Assembly (NCBI RefSeq): GCF_001618685.1
Contig: NZ_CP014342.1
Span: 1,426,001 to 1,490,000 of the forward strand
Length of the DNA: 64,000 nucleotides
From: Geobacillus subterraneus
GTDB lineage: Bacteria > Bacillota > Bacilli > Bacillales > Anoxybacillaceae
Direction of reading: 5' to 3'
Below are positions 60,255 through 64,000 of this stretch, piece by piece (position 1 is the first letter of the stretch; the number at the start of each line of letters is the position of its first letter). Below the pieces are notes generated by a model. It saw only the letters and a list, made by a program, of their open reading frames with translations. It did not search any database and was not told the origin of the DNA. A program made the translations under genes and the position numbers.

Positions 60255-62126
60255 ATGAAAATCACCGATTTGTTGACAAAAGAAACGGTCATTCTTGAGC
60301 TTCAGGCGAAGACAAAGAGCGAAGTGATTGATGAGCTGGCGGCGAAGCTCGCTGAGGCGGGAGCGATCGGCGATGTCGAGACGTTCAAACAAGCCATATG
60401 GGCGCGCGAAAAGCAAAGCACGACCGGCGTCGGGGATGGCATCGCCATTCCGCACGCCAAAACGGCGGCGGTCAAGCGCCCGGCCGTGGCGTTCGGCCGT
60501 TCCGTGGAAGGCATTGATTATGAGTCGCTCGATGGCAAGCCAAGCCATTTGTTTTTCATGATCGCCGCGCCAGAAGGAGGGGAGCAGACGCATTTGCAAG
60601 CGTTGGCCCGATTGTCTTCGATGCTGATGGATGCATCGTTCCGCGCCGAGCTTGAAAACGCTTCAAGCGAAGAGGAAGTCGTTCGTTTGCTGGCGGCAAA
60701 AGAAAGCGAAGAGGAAGCGCCGTCGTCGCAGGCCGCACCGACTGGCGGTGGGCGGAAAGTGCTCGCCGTTACCGCTTGCCCGACCGGGATTGCCCATACG
60801 TATATGGCTGCCGATGCGCTGAAGGCGAAAGCGGCGGAAATGGGCGTGACGATCAAAGTGGAGACAAACGGCTCTGACGGGGTGAAAAATGCCCTCACCG
60901 CACAAGAGATTGAAGAAGCTGCGGCGATCATTGTCGCGGCCGATAAACAAGTCGAAATGGACCGCTTTGACGGCAAACACGTGATCCAAGTGCCGGTTGC
61001 ACAGGCGATCCGCCAGCCGGAAACGCTCATTGAGCAGGCGCTGCGCCAAGATGCGCCGATTTACCGGGCGAGCGGCGCTTCGCGGGGCGGTGCGGGAGCG
61101 GTGAAGCCGCGCACCGGTTTTTACAAACATTTGATGAACGGTGTTTCGAATATGCTTCCGTTCGTTGTCGGCGGCGGGATTTTGATCGCGCTTTCCTTCA
61201 CTTTCGGCATTAAAGCGTTCGACCCCAACGACCCGTCGTACCATCCGTTTGCCAAAGCGTTGATGGATATCGGCGGCGGCAATGCGTTCGCCTTAATGAT
61301 TCCCGTGCTTGCCGCGTTTATCGCGATGAGCATCGCTGACCGGCCGGGATTTGCGCCGGGGATGGTCGGCGGCTTTATGGCGGCCAACGGCGGCGCTGGT
61401 TTCCTCGGCGGATTGATTGCTGGTTTCCTAGCCGGGTATTTGGTCGTCGGATTACGGAAACTGTTCAGCCGCCTGCCGCAGTCGTTAGAAGGCATTAAAC
61501 CGGTGCTGTTGTATCCGCTGTTCGGCATTTTCCTGACTGGCATGATTATGATGTATATTGTCATCGATCCGGTGAAAGCGCTGAATGAAGGGTTGAAACA
61601 TTGGCTCGAAGGTATGGGAACGGCGAACTTAGTGCTGCTTGGCGTGGTGTTAGGCGGCATGATGGCAGTCGATATGGGCGGTCCGATTAACAAAGCAGCG
61701 TTTACGTTCGGAATCGCCATGATCGACGCCGGCAACTATGCGCCGCATGCGGCCATTATGGCCGGCGGGATGGTGCCGCCGCTCGGATTGGCACTGGCGA
61801 CGACATTCTTCAAGAAGAAGTTTACGAAAGCCGAGCGCGAGGCCGGCAAAACGTGCTATATTATGGGGGCTTCGTTCATCACGGAAGGGGCGATTCCGTT
61901 TGCGGCGGCCGATCCGGTGCGGGTCATTCCGTCGATTATCGTCGGCTCAGCTGTAGCCGGGGCGCTGACGATGCTGTTTGGCATCGGACTTCCGGCGCCG
62001 CACGGCGGCATTTTCGTCATCCCGATCGTCAAAGGAAGCGCATGGCTTTACATCCTTGCCATTTTGATCGGCTCCATCGTCACGGCACTGATGATCGGGC
62101 TGTGGAAAAAAGAAGTGAAAGAATAA
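60255..62126 (+). CDS. fruA: Fructose-specific PTS enzyme IIABC
   Basis: 623 residues. EIIA at the N-terminus, with the phosphohistidine in AIPHAKT (about residue 66); EIIB with the cysteine in VTACPTGIAHTYMAAD (about 174); EIIC from about residue 290 with eight to nine membrane helices, including FVVGGGILIALSF and GGPINKAAFTFG. It imports fructose as fructose 1-phosphate. AGGGGGATC precedes the ATG. Last gene of the fruRKA operon. Confidence 0.96.
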   Translation: MKITDLLTKETVILELQAKTKSEVIDELAAKLAEAGAIGDVETFKQAIWAREKQSTTGVGDGIAIPHAKTAAVKRPAVAFGRSVEGIDYESLDGKPSHLFFMIAAPEGGEQTHLQALARLSSMLMDASFRAELENASSEEEVVRLLAAKESEEEAPSSQAAPTGGGRKVLAVTACPTGIAHTYMAADALKAKAAEMGVTIKVETNGSDGVKNALTAQEIEEAAAIIVAADKQVEMDRFDGKHVIQVPVAQAIRQPETLIEQALRQDAPIYRASGASRGGAGAVKPRTGFYKHLMNGVSNMLPFVVGGGILIALSFTFGIKAFDPNDPSYHPFAKALMDIGGGNAFALMIPVLAAFIAMSIADRPGFAPGMVGGFMAANGGAGFLGGLIAGFLAGYLVVGLRKLFSRLPQSLEGIKPVLLYPLFGIFLTGMIMMYIVIDPVKALNEGLKHWLEGMGTANLVLLGVVLGGMMAVDMGGPINKAAFTFGIAMIDAGNYAPHAAIMAGGMVPPLGLALATTFFKKKFTKAEREAGKTCYIMGASFITEGAIPFAAADPVRVIPSIIVGSAVAGALTMLFGIGLPAPHGGIFVIPIVKGSAWLYILAILIGSIVTALMIGLWKKEVKE

Positions 62127-62129
62127 GAG

Positions 62130-62164
62130 AAAAAGCGTTCCGCGGGCAGCGGAGCGCTTTTTGC
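62130..62164. terminator. Terminator after fruA, usable from both sides
   Basis: A 14-bp stem with one G-U, AAAAAGCGTTCCGC (62130-62143) with 62149-62162, has A and T runs on the two sides; the next gene is convergent. Confidence 0.92.
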
Positions 62165-62182
62165 CTGTCGGAGCGGCGGGTT

Positions 62183-63160
62183 TTATGGCTTGTTTCCGCC
62201 CGATTCAGCACGTCTGCATCCCCCGCTTGCGGCTAGTTGGGCGGAGATGTCCGTCACCTCGCCAAGCTTCAGGCAAAGCAGGCGGGCATCGTCCAACCCG
62301 CGCCGCCGCCACTCGGCCCGTAGGCGGTCGAGTGCTTCTTTCGGCGTATCGTCGGCGAGGCGGAACGCCCCGTAATGCATCGGGACAAACAGACGGGCGC
62401 GGCAGTCAAGGAATGCCTGCACCGCCTCTTCCGGCGTCGTGTGCTGCGGTCCCATAAACCATTCCGGCTCATACGCGCCGATCGGCAGGAGGGCATAGTC
62501 GACCGAAAACCGCTCGCCGATGTCGCGAAAGCCGCGGAAATAGCCGCTGTCGCCAGCAAAATAAACCGTCGGTGCGCCGTCTGCTTCAATGACCCACCCG
62601 CCCCAGTGCGACGTATTCGTATCCCAAAGCGTTCGCCGCGTCCAATGTTGGGCGGGAACAAACGTGAGCGATACGCCGTGAAAGGAGGCCGTCTCCCACC
62701 ATGACAATTCGGTGACATGACGGCAGCCGCGGCGGCGGAGCAGGCGGCCGAGGCCGACCGGAACGAATACATGCGGATCACCGGGCAAGCGGCGGAGGCT
62801 GCCGAAATGCAAATGGTCATAATGGCCGTGGGAGATCAAAACGGCGTCAACCGATGGCATCTCCTCAAGCGGTACGCCTGGGGCTGACAGGCGTTTGGCC
62901 GTTCCCATCCGCTTCGCCCAGACGGGATCGGTGACGATCGTGATGCCGTTCATTTGCACGACGAACGTCGAATGGCCGATCCAACAAAGCTGCGGCCGTC
63001 CGTTCGGGTGATGAAGCCGGTTCCATTGCGGCGGCACGGCGTGCGGTACGACGTACGACAAGTCTTTTTGCTTTTGTTTCCGTTCCTGCTGCCAGCGGCG
63101 AAAATCGGCCCACGTTTTTTGCGTCGATACGTTATCTAAATTTTCGTACCGTTTCGGCAT
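62183..63160 (-). CDS. Metallo-beta-lactamase-fold hydrolase, NAPE-PLD-like
   Basis: 325 residues on the minus strand. Metal motif [15 protein letters not shown] (HxHxDH), upstream [14 protein letters not shown] and VTDPVWAKR, and later [10 protein letters not shown] and PMHYGAFRL supply the other metal histidines and aspartate. The pattern fits the N-acyl-phosphatidylethanolamine phospholipase D-like (UlaG/RomA-like) branch. The substrate is unknown. Start at 63160 follows AGGGGAG on the minus strand; the frame runs to 63223 without support. Confidence 0.88.
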   Translation of the reverse strand: MPKRYENLDNVSTQKTWADFRRWQQERKQKQKDLSYVVPHAVPPQWNRLHHPNGRPQLCWIGHSTFVVQMNGITIVTDPVWAKRMGTAKRLSAPGVPLEEMPSVDAVLISHGHYDHLHFGSLRRLPGDPHVFVPVGLGRLLRRRGCRHVTELSWWETASFHGVSLTFVPAQHWTRRTLWDTNTSHWGGWVIEADGAPTVYFAGDSGYFRGFRDIGERFSVDYALLPIGAYEPEWFMGPQHTTPEEAVQAFLDCRARLFVPMHYGAFRLADDTPKEALDRLRAEWRRRGLDDARLLCLKLGEVTDISAQLAASGGCRRAESGGNKP

Positions 63161-63248
63161 CGTTTTTCTCCCCTTGTTTGTTTGCGCTATAATTAGAGTA
63201 GCAAACATTGCTTTCCGGTACAAAATCTTTGTTCAGGTGGTGGAATCG

Positions 63249-63650
63249 ATGCTTCGTTCCTTTACGATCCGCACGGCGAAGCGGGATGAAATGATTGAGA
63301 TTACTTCATTTGTCGAGGAAACAGTGCGCCAGTCTAACGTAGAAGAGGGAGTGGCGATCGTCTATTGTCCGCACACGACGGCAGGAATCACGATTAACGA
63401 AAACGCTGACCCTGATGTCAAGCGCGACATGATGCGCCGTTTTGATGAAACGTATCCGTGGGAGCATCCGCTTGATCGCCATATGGAAGGAAACACGGCC
63501 GCTCATATGAAAGCGAGCACGGTTGGCGCGTCGCAGCACGTCATTATTCACGAAGGCCGACTGCTGCTTGGGCGCTGGCAAGGTGTGTATTTTTGTGAAT
63601 ACGATGGGCCGCGCCAGCGGACGTTGTATGTGAAAGTGATCGCAGGCTAG
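63249..63650 (+). CDS. YjbQ/UPF0047 family protein
   Basis: 133 residues, complete. Signature residues: [20 protein letters not shown], then [18 protein letters not shown], and [16 protein letters not shown]. Members form trimers with a conserved metal-type histidine site and have been linked to thiamine-phosphate synthase activity, though their main role is unclear. ATG at 63249 follows AGGTGGTGG. Convergent with the downstream gene. Confidence 0.93.
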   Translation: MLRSFTIRTAKRDEMIEITSFVEETVRQSNVEEGVAIVYCPHTTAGITINENADPDVKRDMMRRFDETYPWEHPLDRHMEGNTAAHMKASTVGASQHVIIHEGRLLLGRWQGVYFCEYDGPRQRTLYVKVIAG

Positions 63651-63734
63651 CAACCATAATTGTATTATGTAAACAAAAAGGATAAGGCGGAGAGACGATA
63701 GGTAGGTTAGCAAGAAGTTTGGGACCATTATAGA

Positions 63735-63768
63735 TAACCCCCGGACAAAGTGTTTTGTCCGGGGGTTA
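63735..63768. terminator. Perfect 15-bp hairpin between convergent genes
   Basis: TAACCCCCGGACAAA (63735-63749) pairs perfectly with 63754-63768, loop GTGT. No T run on either strand, but its place between two converging stop codons suggests a bidirectional terminator. Confidence 0.65.
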
Positions 63769-63771
63769 CCG

Positions 63772-64000
63772 TTACGCCGGTGTCGTTAAAATGAGCGGTC
63801 CGTTTTTTGTAATGGCAATCGTATGTTCATATTGCGCTGAGTACGAGCCGTCGATGGTTCGCGCCGTCCAGCCGTTTGCGTCCATTTTGCTTTGCCAAGC
63901 TCCCATGTTCACCATCGGTTCGATCGTAATGACCATCCCTTCTTTTAGGCGCATTCCTTTTCCTTTTTCACCAAAATGGGGGATGTACGGTTCTTCGTGA
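63772..64000 (-). CDS. map: Type I methionine aminopeptidase (3' part)
   Basis: The C-terminal 76 or so residues of a protein whose start lies beyond the window. Seen: HEEPYIPHFGEKGKGM, GMVITIEPMVNMGAW with the metal-binding glutamate, and SAQYEHTIAIT with the last metal glutamate. It removes the initiator methionine from new proteins. The PHFGE tract and length recall the second Bacillus copy (YflG/MapB) rather than the ribosomal-operon copy. Confidence 0.9.
   Translation of the reverse strand, partial: HEEPYIPHFGEKGKGMRLKEGMVITIEPMVNMGAWQSKMDANGWTARTIDGSYSAQYEHTIAITKNGPLILTTPA

Noticed and set aside
1-64000. CRISPR arrays, tRNA or rRNA genes
   Set aside because: No regularly spaced repeats and no cloverleaf or rRNA-like sequence were recognised on reading both strands.

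Overview
The window looks like a chromosomal segment of a thermophilic Bacillaceae bacterium of the Geobacillus/Parageobacillus type. Evidence: a 445-residue xylose isomerase of Geobacillus type, a Bacillus-like TnrA, an inositol (iol) cluster controlled by a LacI-type regulator with AAGCGCTT operators, strong Gram-positive ribosome binding sites and mixed AT/GC codon use. No rRNA, tRNA or CRISPR array was seen.

Layout. 1-2050: 3' end of an aldehyde dehydrogenase and an enoyl-CoA hydratase. 2050-3470: a short ISL3-like inverted-repeat element and a complete IS982-family insertion sequence. 3559-22218: a large inositol catabolism locus. It starts with a LacI regulator (probable IolQ). Operon 1 holds three Gfo/Idh/MocA dehydrogenases and a sugar-binding lipoprotein. 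Operon 2 holds an ABC ATPase and permease, then iolI-iolD-iolE-iolB-iolC-iolA-iolJ and an MFS transporter. The three promoters share one architecture (TTGAxA or TTGTAA, 17 bp, TAAAAT or TAGAAT, then an AAGCGCTT palindrome just downstream of the start). Between the binding-protein gene and its terminator lies a 250-bp multi-hairpin segment that looks like an orphan right end/omega RNA of an IS605/TnpB element. 22626-26828: galM, xylA, xylB. 26902-30421: a small hypothetical protein, nitronate monooxygenase, iron alcohol dehydrogenase and a thioesterase.

30561-37406: assimilatory nitrate/nitrite module (nirB, nirD, nasC, nasA) behind TnrA boxes. 37503-38300: tnrA with a divergent pair of small genes resembling the TnrA-controlled ykzB-ykoL pair of B. 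subtilis. Three further TnrA boxes lie between them, so the nitrogen regulator sits beside one of its main targets. 38494-42898: a beta-glucoside/cellobiose PTS operon (EIIB, EIIA, EIIC, 6-phospho-beta-glucosidase, GntR regulator) with a cre box. 42932-45733: a ykoN/ykoP/ykoQ-like block. 45888-48525: a decayed antiporter gene, an endonuclease I homologue, a bile-acid:Na+ symporter-like gene and a FeoB fragment. 48814-51618: a DUF5317 membrane protein, a 30-residue membrane peptide, and a GGDEF/HD-GYP protein whose AT-rich membrane half differs sharply in composition from its signalling half.

51676-58426: a nitrous oxide reductase cluster of the Sec-type (clade II) kind: cytochrome c, nosZ, a membrane protein, nosD, nosY, nosF, and a lipoprotein that seems to fuse a YtkA-like domain with a SurA-like helical domain. 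An FNR/CRP-like site sits at about -41.5. 58436-62164: fruR-fruK-fruA with a probable direct-repeat FruR operator. The window ends with a metallo-beta-lactamase-fold hydrolase, a YjbQ/UPF0047 protein and the 3' part of a methionine aminopeptidase gene.

All functional calls rest on reading the translations and recalled family knowledge; no database search was run.
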